DNA from: CAYPJE01 sp964410945
GTDB taxonomy: Bacteria; Fidelibacterota; Marinisomatia; Marinisomatales; TCS56
NCBI GenBank assembly: GCA_964410945.1
Contig: CAYPJE010000048.1
Location: 1 to 21,202, forward strand
Reading direction: 5' to 3'
DNA length: 21,202 bases
Under the pieces are notes generated by a model that searched no databases, had not been told where the DNA came from, and saw only the letters and a list, made by a program, of their open reading frames with translations. Within the stretch, counting starts at the first letter, position 1. Each line of letters opens with the position of its first letter. The translations under genes and the position numbers were made by a program. Below, one piece after another: positions 14,701-21,202 of this stretch.

Positions 14701-14728
14701 TTTACTATCAGCTTCAAACCGTTGTCAA
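14700..14728 (-). promoter_or_regulatory. Predicted promoter of the TetR-MMPL operon
   Basis: On the minus strand a perfect -35 box TTGACA (plus coordinates 14723-14728) is followed after 17 bases by GTAAAT (14700-14705), a weak -10 box. Transcription would start near 14693, inside the operator palindrome, leaving a leader of about 24 bases to the preferred ATG. Confidence 0.5.
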
Positions 14729-14774
14729 TATCAATTGTTATTATTTTGAAACCGGCTGCAGTTAAATTCCGGCA

Positions 14775-15710
14775 ATGTTACCCGATATAAAAGACGTCCT
14801 TAAACCCCGGCCGCGGAAATACCGTAATATTGCCCGCCACCTGTCACCGCTGCTGCTGACCCAGGATATGGAACAGACAGCATATGCAGAACAGGATATT
14901 TTCAAGGATCTGACCACCAGCCGGGGAACGGATCGATTTCTGGGATTATTCAGTAAACTGGGAGTTCAATTCAGCCTGAAAAAATTCGGGATTATCGATT
15001 TCCTGAGAAACAGTAACCTCCCGGAGCCAATAATTGAGCTGGATACCAGTGATGCCTACAAACATCTGATACGGATTACACATCTTCAGGCCAGCAATAA
15101 ATTGATCTCAGCGGAATTAGTTGCCCGCCGTGGTTATTTCAAGCACCCGGAAATATTGGGCTATAATCCACCCAAACAGCAACTGGACCTGATAATAATC
15201 GAATGGCTGATGTTGCAGCATCCGCTGAAATCATTTTCTCGCTACCGCCCACAACTGCCGGGACAGGAACACCCTGGCTTAGGAATTGCCGAGCTGATTT
15301 ACGAATCCTTGTACTGGTCGGCCCGCCGGGCTGGCGCCGATGGTATCCTTCTGATTCCGAATTTCCTGCATACGGGACTGTTTTACGGACGCCAGTTCCT
15401 GTTTCCCGATCCGGTCCGTCAGAGTCTGATTTATTACGTGGAAAAAAACATCCGCAAGAAGAAAAGTATCGATCAGATCACCTGGGCTTGTGCCGAGGGC
15501 CAACTGATAAATAATAAAACAGGGCAGCCATTGATCTGGGAACCGGCACCCATGATCCTGCCGGTATCGCTGGAAATGAAGGATTATTTCAGTTCACCAC
15601 AGTACACACGAATAGTACAGGAAGAGCGCAATAACTGGAATCTGAGAATCAAAACGGGTTATAGGAAAAATTATGATTCAAACTGGAAAGCAGTGCAGAA
15701 TGACAGCTGA
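14775..15710 (+). CDS. Uncharacterised protein with a possible acyltransferase-like (GNAT) core
   Basis: A 311-residue soluble protein without signal peptide or membrane helices. I do not recognise a named family. Residues about 155-215 contain LPGQEHPGLGIAELIYESLY, then ARRAGADGILLIPNFLHTGLFYGR and FLFPDP. This resembles the GNAT acyl-CoA-binding region: a G-x-G turn at the start of a helix, a strand, then an F-Y-x-R segment. That is a pattern judgement only. The N-terminal basic segment PRPRKYRN and the C-terminal basic tail have no assigned role. Its 3' end overlaps the thiamine pyrophosphokinase gene by up to 38 bases, and it is divergent from the TetR operon. A second-cistron link to thiamine metabolism or lipid modification is speculative. 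Confidence 0.75.
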   Translation: MLPDIKDVLKPRPRKYRNIARHLSPLLLTQDMEQTAYAEQDIFKDLTTSRGTDRFLGLFSKLGVQFSLKKFGIIDFLRNSNLPEPIIELDTSDAYKHLIRITHLQASNKLISAELVARRGYFKHPEILGYNPPKQQLDLIIIEWLMLQHPLKSFSRYRPQLPGQEHPGLGIAELIYESLYWSARRAGADGILLIPNFLHTGLFYGRQFLFPDPVRQSLIYYVEKNIRKKKSIDQITWACAEGQLINNKTGQPLIWEPAPMILPVSLEMKDYFSSPQYTRIVQEERNNWNLRIKTGYRKNYDSNWKAVQNDS

Positions 15711-16329
15711 ACCGCAATCCAGTGTAGTTATCCTGGTTAATGGGGATTTTCCAGGCCATCCGGCACCAATTAAAATTCTTGAAACAGCCCCCTATCTGAT
15801 CTGCACCGATGGAAGCGCCGACCAGGCACTGAGTAATGGTATCCAACCGGATCTTGTGATCGGTGATATGGATTCTACCGGGATTGATCTGAGATCCAGC
15901 AGTTTCCATTTCAAGCATATACCGTCACAGGAAAATACCGACCTGGAAAAAACACTGGACTGGCTGATAACCGGAAATATCGAACAGGTGACTGTTGTTG
16001 GATTGACCGGCGGACGGGAGGATCATTTCCTGGCCAACTTATTGATTCTGTCTAATTACTGCCTGAATTTCCGCATCAAGGCACTTACGGACCAATTCCA
16101 GATCGACTACATATCCGGAAAGAGTAAATTATCGGTCAGTCCCGGCCAGCTGGTTTCCATACTCTGCTTCTCGACAGTCAGGAACATTTCAGTCCAGGGG
16201 CTGAAATTCCCCCTGCAAAACGATAGTTTAAATCCATCCGGCCATGGTATCAGCAACCTGGCTACCAGAACAGAAATAGAAATCGCTACCAGCGATCCGG
16301 TCCTGGTATTTCGTTCCCACAACCGATGA
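15673..16329 (+). CDS. thiN: Thiamine pyrophosphokinase
   Basis: A 218-residue enzyme that transfers pyrophosphate from ATP to thiamine, making the cofactor thiamine diphosphate. Motifs appear in order: VVILVNGDFPG, LICTDGSADQAL, PDLVIGDMDSTG (metal and ATP site), QENTDLEKTL and VVGLTGGREDHFLANLL in the catalytic N-terminal domain, then a beta-rich thiamine-binding domain ending with the G-IS-N segment. The ATG at 15673 has AGGA six bases upstream but overlaps the previous gene by 38 bases; the ATG at 15700 is an acceptable alternative, leaving eight residues before the first strand. The stop overlaps the start of the sodium symporter by four bases (ATGA), linking the two products. Confidence 0.92.
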   Translation: MIQTGKQCRMTAEPQSSVVILVNGDFPGHPAPIKILETAPYLICTDGSADQALSNGIQPDLVIGDMDSTGIDLRSSSFHFKHIPSQENTDLEKTLDWLITGNIEQVTVVGLTGGREDHFLANLLILSNYCLNFRIKALTDQFQIDYISGKSKLSVSPGQLVSILCFSTVRNISVQGLKFPLQNDSLNPSGHGISNLATRTEIEIATSDPVLVFRSHNR

Positions 16330-17693
16330 CTGCCCAGATCCGGTTTTCCGACGCAGCCGTTGTATTACTATATTTTTTAATCCTGATCATCCTGGGACTG
16401 TTACGCAGCCGTCACAGCCGGGACAGTGAAAAGGAATTCATCCTATCCGGACGGCGCCTGAGCCTGCCGGGATTCATTGCCACCCTGGTAGCCACATGGT
16501 ATGGAGGAATCCTGGGGATCGGCGAAAATACTTTCAATTTTGGTATCCAGACCTGGGTAATCTTCGGATTACCCTACTATTTGTTCGCCGCCCTTTTTGC
16601 TCTATTCCTGGCCGGCCGCATCCGTATTAAAGCCCGGCTTTCAATCCCCGACCATTTTGCCGAACGGTACGGTAAATATCCCGCCATCATCAGCGCGGTC
16701 CTTCTGCTGTTCCTGGCCAGCCCGGCACCCTATATCCTGAGTATCGGCGTATTACTCCAATTCCTGTTTGGCATTTCATATGGCTGGGCTCTCCTGGCAG
16801 CAACGGTTCTCAGTCTGGTCTACATCTGGTTCGGTGGTTTCGGAGCCGTGATCCGCACCGACATCTTACAGTTCATTTTGATGTTTTCCGGGTTCATCCT
16901 GCTGGTCATTTTCGCTTTGATCAAGATCGGTACACCGATTCAATTGATCAATAATCTTCCCGACAGCCACCTTGATTTTACCGGTGGTCAATCACTTCAA
17001 TTCATCCTGGTCTGGTTTTTTATCGCACTGTGGACCTTTATCGATCCCGGTTTCTATCAGCGCTGTGCTGCCGCTAAGTCACCAAGCGTAGCCCGCCGGG
17101 GTATTTTATGGTCAATCCTTTTCTGGTTTGTCTTTGACATGCTGACACTTTCCGCCGGCTTATTCGCCCGGGTTGCCATTGAAACAGAAAGTGCCGTATT
17201 CGCATTTCCATTGCTGGGACAGCAGATCCTGCCACCGGTTCTGTATGGTTTATTCCTGACAGGGATAATTTCCACCATCATGTCTACTATAGATTCTTTA
17301 GGTCTGATCAGCGCTGCCACTTTTGGCCGCGATATTATCGGTCGTTTAAAAAATACCGGCAGTTCGCCGCGCCTGATCCAATATGGCCTGGTAATAATGG
17401 CACTGATTGCCATTATCCTGGCCTGGCAGTTTCCTTCGGTGGTTAATCTCTGGTATACCCTGGGATCGTTGCTGGTACCGGGAATGCTGTTGCCGTTTCT
17501 GCTCACTTTCACCAGCTACCGGTTGTCGGCCGGAACCATAATAGTCGCGATGCTGCTACCGGTATTAATATCCGGGGTATGGTATTTCAGCGGAAATATC
17601 ACTGGCGTCTATCCCTTCGGGCTGGAACCTTTTTACCCGGGATTGCTGGTGTCGATCATCCTGTTATCCGGTGCAATCCGGCTGAATAACTAA
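16326..17693 (+). CDS. Sodium:solute symporter (SSS family), candidate thiamine-related transporter
   Basis: A 455-residue inner-membrane protein with about 13 hydrophobic helices. SSS-family features include GRRLSLPGFIATLVATWYGG near the N-terminus, GGFGAVIRTDILQFILMF, FIDPGFYQRCAAAKSPSVARRG, and GIISTIMSTIDS (S316-S324), which corresponds to the helix forming the second sodium site. The substrate cannot be read from sequence. A four-base overlap with thiamine pyrophosphokinase suggests uptake of thiamine or a precursor; an SSS protein (ThiV) has been predicted as such a transporter elsewhere. No TPP riboswitch is visible upstream, so this is inference from context. Sugar, proline, pantothenate or other SSS substrates remain possible. 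Confidence 0.88.
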   Translation: MTAQIRFSDAAVVLLYFLILIILGLLRSRHSRDSEKEFILSGRRLSLPGFIATLVATWYGGILGIGENTFNFGIQTWVIFGLPYYLFAALFALFLAGRIRIKARLSIPDHFAERYGKYPAIISAVLLLFLASPAPYILSIGVLLQFLFGISYGWALLAATVLSLVYIWFGGFGAVIRTDILQFILMFSGFILLVIFALIKIGTPIQLINNLPDSHLDFTGGQSLQFILVWFFIALWTFIDPGFYQRCAAAKSPSVARRGILWSILFWFVFDMLTLSAGLFARVAIETESAVFAFPLLGQQILPPVLYGLFLTGIISTIMSTIDSLGLISAATFGRDIIGRLKNTGSSPRLIQYGLVIMALIAIILAWQFPSVVNLWYTLGSLLVPGMLLPFLLTFTSYRLSAGTIIVAMLLPVLISGVWYFSGNITGVYPFGLEPFYPGLLVSIILLSGAIRLNN

Positions 17694-17694
17694 T

Positions 17695-17757
17695 AATAAC
17701 ACCCCAGACCCTGTTATTTGTAAATTTAGCGCCCTCAATCAGCTATATAACCGAGGG
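17695..17757 (+). promoter_or_regulatory. Two small hairpins between symporter and CYTH genes
   Basis: AATAACA (17695-17701) and TGTTATT (17712-17718) form a 7-bp stem just after the symporter stop and could attenuate read-through. CCCTC (17732-17736) and GAGGG (17753-17757) form a second stem whose right arm overlaps the Shine-Dalgarno sequence (GAGGGTGA) of the CYTH gene, so it could mask that site. Both are short and unproven. Confidence 0.3.
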
Positions 17758-17767
17758 TGATTTATCA

Positions 17768-18232
17768 ATGGGAATTGAAATCGAACGCAAATTTCTGGTC
17801 ACATCGGACCGCTGGCGCCGGTCCGCAACCACAATTGACTATCGTCAGGGGTACCTGACCAGTTCAGCCAGCAGGCTGGTTCGCGTACGGATCGCCGGTG
17901 AGCAGGCCACCCTGACCATTAAAAGCAGGATCAATGACCTGGAACGCAACGAATTTGAATATTCCATCCCCCTCGACGAAGCAAAAATTCTGTTGGACCA
18001 GCTGTGCGAAAAGCCAATCATTGAAAAACAACGCCACCTGGTTCAGCATGGCGGACACACCTGGGAAATTGACGAATTTCAGGGCGCCAACCAGGGATTG
18101 ATAGTGGCCGAGATCGAGCTGGATTCAGCGGAGGAAAAATTTAAAAGGCCGGACTGGCTGGGTGAGGAAGTCAGTCACGATCCAAGATACTTAAATGTAA
18201 ATCTTCAGAAAAAACCATATTCCGAATGGTAG
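17768..18232 (+). CDS. CYTH-domain triphosphate-processing protein
   Basis: A 154-residue protein filling one CYTH (triphosphate tunnel metalloenzyme) domain. The hallmark ExExK signature is at E4-I-E6-R-K8 within EIERKFLV. Basic tunnel residues follow in RLVRVRIAGEQATLTIKSR, acidic strands in NEFEYSIPLDEA, WEIDEFQ and VAEIELDS, and the end is DPRYLNVNL. Relatives hydrolyse inorganic triphosphate or thiamine triphosphate, or act as class IV adenylate cyclases; this short bacterial type is often an inorganic triphosphatase. It is ten bases from a DUF47 gene and so part of a phosphate-transport operon, which favours a role in polyphosphate or triphosphate turnover. The thiamine kinase two genes upstream makes thiamine triphosphate worth testing. 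Confidence 0.9.
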   Translation: MGIEIERKFLVTSDRWRRSATTIDYRQGYLTSSASRLVRVRIAGEQATLTIKSRINDLERNEFEYSIPLDEAKILLDQLCEKPIIEKQRHLVQHGGHTWEIDEFQGANQGLIVAEIELDSAEEKFKRPDWLGEEVSHDPRYLNVNLQKKPYSEW

Positions 18233-18241
18233 GTTTATCAA

Positions 18242-18886
18242 ATGCAATTATTTAAGAAGACCAAAGAGCTTGAACATAAAATGAATGAATTCCTGGATGC
18301 CATCAGCGAGACCGGCATGGTATTCATGGAAGGTTTGAAATATTACCTGCGGGCTGATGAGGAAGCCCTGCAGCGCCAGATAGTGGCCATTCGCAAGCAG
18401 GAGAACCGGGCCGATAAACTGCGGCGGGAAATTGAAGCTCAACTTTACACGGAAACTTTAATCCCGGAATCTCGCGGTGATGTACTGGCGCTGCTGGAAA
18501 ATACAGATGACCTGTCAAACAAGGCCAAAAAGAACCTGATCGAATTGTCGATCCAGCGGCCGGATATCCCGGAGGAATTACACCAGGGTTTCATGGATCT
18601 GTCAGGATACGCCAACTCGGCTCTCGATGAAGTGGTAAATGCCATCCGGGCTTTCTTGAGTAATCCGGTTACGGTTCGCGATTATCTCCATAAAGTCTAC
18701 CATTTTGAGAAGGCTTCCGATCGACTGGCTGAGCAACTGAAAACAAAAGTATTCTCTAACCCCGATCTTGATCTGAGTCGTAAATCACACTTGCGCTATT
18801 TTGTCCAGCATTTAGACGTTTTAGCCGACAAGGCCGAAGATGTGGCCGACCGGCTGGCAATCTACACCATCAAACGTTCCCTGTAA
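18242..18886 (+). CDS. DUF47 (TIGR00153-type) PhoU-like Pit accessory protein
   Basis: A 214-residue all-alpha cytoplasmic protein of the DUF47 family. Typical segments are QENRADKLRREIEAQLY, LIPESRGDVLALLENTDDLSNKAK, and near the C-terminus HLDVLADKAEDVADRL. The family is structurally related to PhoU and is nearly always encoded beside PiT phosphate permeases, whose activity it is thought to regulate. That is the arrangement here: pit begins two bases after this stop codon. It is the second PhoU-type protein in the window; the other (7489-8172) accompanies the Na/Pi cotransporter. Confidence 0.92.
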   Translation: MQLFKKTKELEHKMNEFLDAISETGMVFMEGLKYYLRADEEALQRQIVAIRKQENRADKLRREIEAQLYTETLIPESRGDVLALLENTDDLSNKAKKNLIELSIQRPDIPEELHQGFMDLSGYANSALDEVVNAIRAFLSNPVTVRDYLHKVYHFEKASDRLAEQLKTKVFSNPDLDLSRKSHLRYFVQHLDVLADKAEDVADRLAIYTIKRSL

Positions 18887-18888
18887 AT

Positions 18889-20316
18889 ATGCTGCTGTTG
18901 TTCTTCTTATCCAGCGGCCTGTTCCTGGGCTGGTCACTGGGGGCCAACGATGCCTCCAATGTTTTCGGTTCGGCTGTCAGTACCAAGATGGTCAAATTCC
19001 GGACGGCCGCCATAACCAGCAGCATTTTCGTGATTCTGGGGGCGGTGATTTCGGGCAGCGGAACCAGCCAGACACTGGGACAACTGGGTTCGGTGAACAT
19101 GATTGCCGGTGCTTTCCTGGTAGCTCTTACCGCCGGATTTACCCTCCTGCTGATGACCCGGTTGGGGATTCCCGTTTCAGCGTCACAGACTATTGTCGGA
19201 GCTATCATCGGCTGGAACCTGTTCTCGGGCACATTGACTGACTGGAGTACCCTGTTCAAGATTTTCGGATCATGGGTGACAGGACCGATCCTGGCGGCGG
19301 TGATTTCATTTATTTTATACAAACTGTTGACTACGATGACCAATCGGATCGGAATTCATATTTTCCGCCTGGATGCCTACACCCGATTGGGACTGGTACT
19401 GGCGGGGGCTTTCGGTGCCTATTCCCTGGGTGCCAATAATATTGCCAACGTGATGGGTGTTTTCGTTCCGGTGGCCCCGTTCAAAACAATCACCCTGGCA
19501 AATGGATTCTCCTTTTCCAGCACCCAGCAGCTTTTCCTGCTGGGCGGTATCGCTATCGCAATCGGAATTTTCACTTATTCCAAACGGGTGATTCAAACAG
19601 TGGGCAAGGATATCCTGCACCTAACGCCACAGGCTGCCTTTGTGGTTGTTCTGGCGGAAGCGTTGGTATTGTTCCTGTTTGCCTCCCGGGGATTGCATAA
19701 CTGGCTTTCCAGTCATGGTTTGCCGGCGCTCCCTCTGGTACCGATTTCCAGTTCACAGGCGGTGATCGGGGCGGTGATCGGCATTGGATTGGTTCACGGA
19801 GGACGGAATATCCGCTACAGGGTTCTGGGCCGGATTGCACTGGGCTGGATCACCACTCCGGCGCTTTCGATCCTGCTGACTTTCGTGGCCCTGTTCTTTC
19901 TCCAGAACGTATTTGACCAGCAGGTTTATTACCCGGTGAAATATGCTTTCACTGATGAAGTAAAGCTTCAAATTGCTCTGGAGGAGGTTAACATCGATGG
20001 ACTGGATTCGGAATACCCGAATGCCCGTCATTTGAAAAAGGCATTACTCAAAAAGCAGGTATCACCAGAAGATGAAGCTCTGATAATCCGCTTCAGCGAA
20101 GTATATCCGTTGAATATAAATAATATCGGCGATTTTGAGAAAAAGGTCAGGGGCTGGTTTACAGACGATCAGATCGCGGTGATCCGAGCTATGGATAATT
20201 ACCGTTTCCGGCATAAGTGGCAGCTGGAAGAACACCTGGAATGGTCAGGACTGGAATGGCAGTCCGATCAAAAGGATTATATTTACCGCTACTTCAGGGC
20301 CGGTTCAGTCCGCTGA
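18889..20316 (+). CDS. pit: PiT-family inorganic phosphate permease with C-terminal extension
   Basis: A 475-residue inner-membrane permease that imports phosphate by ion symport. The first PiT signature is intact (G18-A-N-D21, LGANDASNVFG). The second, inverted repeat reads LGANNIANVMG, with N184 where many homologues have aspartate. About ten helices end near residue 342. A further 130-residue hydrophilic, mainly helical tail follows (about 345-475), with alternating charged segments and a W/Y-rich end; compact PiT proteins lack it. The tail may be a cytoplasmic regulatory domain contacting the DUF47 partner. The last 12 bases overlap the convergent SRPBCC gene, so no terminator stands between them. 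Confidence 0.92.
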   Translation: MLLLFFLSSGLFLGWSLGANDASNVFGSAVSTKMVKFRTAAITSSIFVILGAVISGSGTSQTLGQLGSVNMIAGAFLVALTAGFTLLLMTRLGIPVSASQTIVGAIIGWNLFSGTLTDWSTLFKIFGSWVTGPILAAVISFILYKLLTTMTNRIGIHIFRLDAYTRLGLVLAGAFGAYSLGANNIANVMGVFVPVAPFKTITLANGFSFSSTQQLFLLGGIAIAIGIFTYSKRVIQTVGKDILHLTPQAAFVVVLAEALVLFLFASRGLHNWLSSHGLPALPLVPISSSQAVIGAVIGIGLVHGGRNIRYRVLGRIALGWITTPALSILLTFVALFFLQNVFDQQVYYPVKYAFTDEVKLQIALEEVNIDGLDSEYPNARHLKKALLKKQVSPEDEALIIRFSEVYPLNINNIGDFEKKVRGWFTDDQIAVIRAMDNYRFRHKWQLEEHLEWSGLEWQSDQKDYIYRYFRAGSVR

Positions 20317-21093
20317 ATCAGGCCGCTCGGCACGGCGTTTTATTCCCTCCAGCAGTTTACGCTCCATCACATAAGCGATCGGCTCGACCAGGGCCGGGCC
20401 ATAGCTGATGCTCGCCAGGATATTATCGGAATAGTAATAATTTCCACGGACCACCAGACGGGTAGTATCGGCATCAACTTCCCGCAGGTAAAACAGCCAG
20501 GTCAGGCTGTAATCAATTCCATCATTCTGAACCGGGCCGGATTTGTCATCGCTGCCGGCGCGCAGCAAAAACCAGTACCCGGAACGGATTGCCGCCACAT
20601 TCAGCGGTGGTGACTGGGGGTGAAGATAGAATTCTTCACCGGCCCGTTTGATCTGCCAATCGGGATTTACCACCTCGGCATTGGTAATCCGGCAGCTCAG
20701 CAGGTTTTCCAGTCCCTGGTAACTGTAAAAGCCGCCCCGTTTCTGGCCCAATTGGGCAATCCAGCCCCAGACTTCAGCACGGGGGGCGGCAATTGTAATC
20801 GCCCGGGTATAACTCCAATTTGGTTCCTTCCCGCGCTCATCACCGGGCAGACTCTGGTGCCGATCAAATTCGTTCGCACCCCAGATACTGCGGTAATCCC
20901 GCAGCCAGGGTGTGGTCAGGTGGAAAGCTATTTTTATGGCACCGGACAGACTGCTGACCAGTGATTGTTCATCCCGGTAATGAGCAGACGGCTGGCAGGC
21001 ACAGTTGGTTCCTTTGGAAGGCGGTCCTTCAACCAGGCCAACACCGATTATCAGGATTGTTCCGATTGTAACAGCAAATATTATTTTACGCAT
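20305..21093 (-). CDS. SRPBCC-fold (START/Bet v1-like) protein with N-terminal membrane anchor or signal
   Basis: A 262-residue protein. Residues about 4-22 form a hydrophobic segment (IIFAVTIGTILIIGVGLVEG) that is either a signal peptide or an anchor; no lipobox cysteine follows. Residues about 88-235 look like an SRPBCC lipid- or ligand-binding domain: WSYTRAITIAAPRAEVWGWIAQLG, GGFYSYQGLENLL, then RSGYWFLLRAG, YSLTWLFYLREVDADTTRLVVRG and a long C-terminal helix (EPIAYVMERKLLEGIKRRAE). The ligand is unknown. Part of the gene (20386-20434) recurs as an exact inverted copy at the window's end. No strong ribosome site precedes the ATG. Confidence 0.8.
   Translation of the reverse strand: MRKIIFAVTIGTILIIGVGLVEGPPSKGTNCACQPSAHYRDEQSLVSSLSGAIKIAFHLTTPWLRDYRSIWGANEFDRHQSLPGDERGKEPNWSYTRAITIAAPRAEVWGWIAQLGQKRGGFYSYQGLENLLSCRITNAEVVNPDWQIKRAGEEFYLHPQSPPLNVAAIRSGYWFLLRAGSDDKSGPVQNDGIDYSLTWLFYLREVDADTTRLVVRGNYYYSDNILASISYGPALVEPIAYVMERKLLEGIKRRAERPDSAD
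20386..20434 (-). repeat. Internal arm of a long-range inverted repeat
   Basis: This 49-base stretch inside the SRPBCC gene is the exact reverse complement of 21154-21202. It encodes the YSDNILASISYGPALV segment. The arms are 719 bases apart. Confidence 0.95.
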
Positions 21094-21153
21094 ATTGTTT
21101 AACAGGTGGAGTGAATCAGGGCGCCGACGGGTTGATCGACGCGGAATTTATTG
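21094..21153. other. Short non-coding stretch between the SRPBCC gene and the terminal repeat
   Basis: The 60 bases carry the 5' upstream region of the SRPBCC gene and a GC-rich block (GGGCGCCGACGGG). The last 13 bases before the exact repeat (GCGGAATTTATTG) still match the internal copy at 10 positions; further left the similarity fades. Confidence 0.5.
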
Positions 21154-21202
21154 CTATTCCGATAATATCCTGGCGAGCATCAGCTATGGCCCGGCCCTGG
21201 TC
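21154..21202 (+). repeat. Terminal arm of the inverted repeat, cut by the window end
   Basis: The last 49 bases match the reverse complement of 20386-20434 without a mismatch and read in frame as YSDNILASISYGPALV. The plus-strand frame is open back to about 21095 and reads RRGIYCYSDN where the true gene reads VRGNYYYSDN. The copy may continue beyond the window. It could be a partial gene duplication, a strain variant or a fold-back assembly or amplification artefact. Confidence 0.95.

Noticed and set aside
14718..14774. Possible TPP riboswitch ahead of the thiamine kinase operon
   Set aside because: The gap is only 57 bases and lacks the conserved CTGAGA and ACCTGA elements; no such pairing is seen before 15673 either.
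17057..17512. 151-codon minus-strand open frame inside the sodium symporter gene
   Set aside because: It is the antisense of conserved SSS motifs and has no independent support.
18840..19241. 133-codon plus-strand frame across the DUF47-pit junction
   Set aside because: It is a frame-shifted reading of two conserved proteins; the in-frame products are clearly DUF47 and PiT.
20217..20408. 63-codon frame crossing the pit/SRPBCC junction
   Set aside because: It is explained entirely by the two overlapping real genes, and its translation shows no family pattern.

Overview
The window looks like chromosomal DNA of a Gram-negative, non-model bacterium. Signal-bearing outer-membrane and periplasmic proteins, a C-terminal aromatic beta-signal and Shine-Dalgarno sites of mixed strength support this. 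GC content is moderate. The overall gene style would fit the FCB superphylum (for example Neomarinimicrobiota, Calditrichota or KSB1-like lineages), but that placement is an impression; the sequence alone does not prove it. I see no tRNA, rRNA, CRISPR array, transposase or integrase.

Layout, left to right. (1) Positions 1-1693 are accessory in character: one ORF6N-domain gene (GTG start, minus strand) with a compact promoter-operator, set among direct repeats, two copies of a CTGAGC...TCGAAG-type palindromic repeat and an orphan terminator. (2) 1706-5227 is a complete nadC-nadA-nadB operon for NAD synthesis from aspartate, with its own promoter and a probable TTG start. A perfect 20-bp palindrome closes it. 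(3) 5278-8644: a minus-strand membrane protein with an internal duplication, divergent from a phosphate operon of Na/Pi cotransporter, PhoU-like protein and SixA-like histidine phosphatase. (4) 8692-9186 is a bacterioferritin (minus strand), separated from the phosphate operon by a bidirectional terminator. (5) 9296-14669 is a five-gene minus-strand operon: TetR regulator, MMPL/RND transporter, small three-helix membrane protein, LolA-like periplasmic protein and DUF1302-like outer-membrane barrel. It looks like a complete trans-envelope lipid or hydrophobic-molecule trafficking system with an evident autoregulatory operator. (6) 14775-17693 (plus strand) holds an unrecognised protein with a possible GNAT-like core, thiamine pyrophosphokinase and a sodium:solute symporter, in overlapping reading frames. 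(7) 17768-20316 holds a CYTH-domain protein, a DUF47 (PhoU-like) protein and a PiT phosphate permease with an extra C-terminal tail. (8) 20305-21093 is a membrane-anchored or secreted SRPBCC-fold protein (minus strand), convergent with and overlapping the PiT gene. The last 49 bases of the window are a perfect inverted copy of part of this gene.

Two themes stand out. First, phosphate: two unrelated phosphate importers, each paired with a PhoU-type partner and each linked to a phosphoryl or triphosphate enzyme, lie 11 kb apart. Second, the TetR-MMPL-LolA-like-barrel operon is the best candidate for an incompletely described system. The terminal inverted repeat should be treated as a possible assembly artefact until checked.
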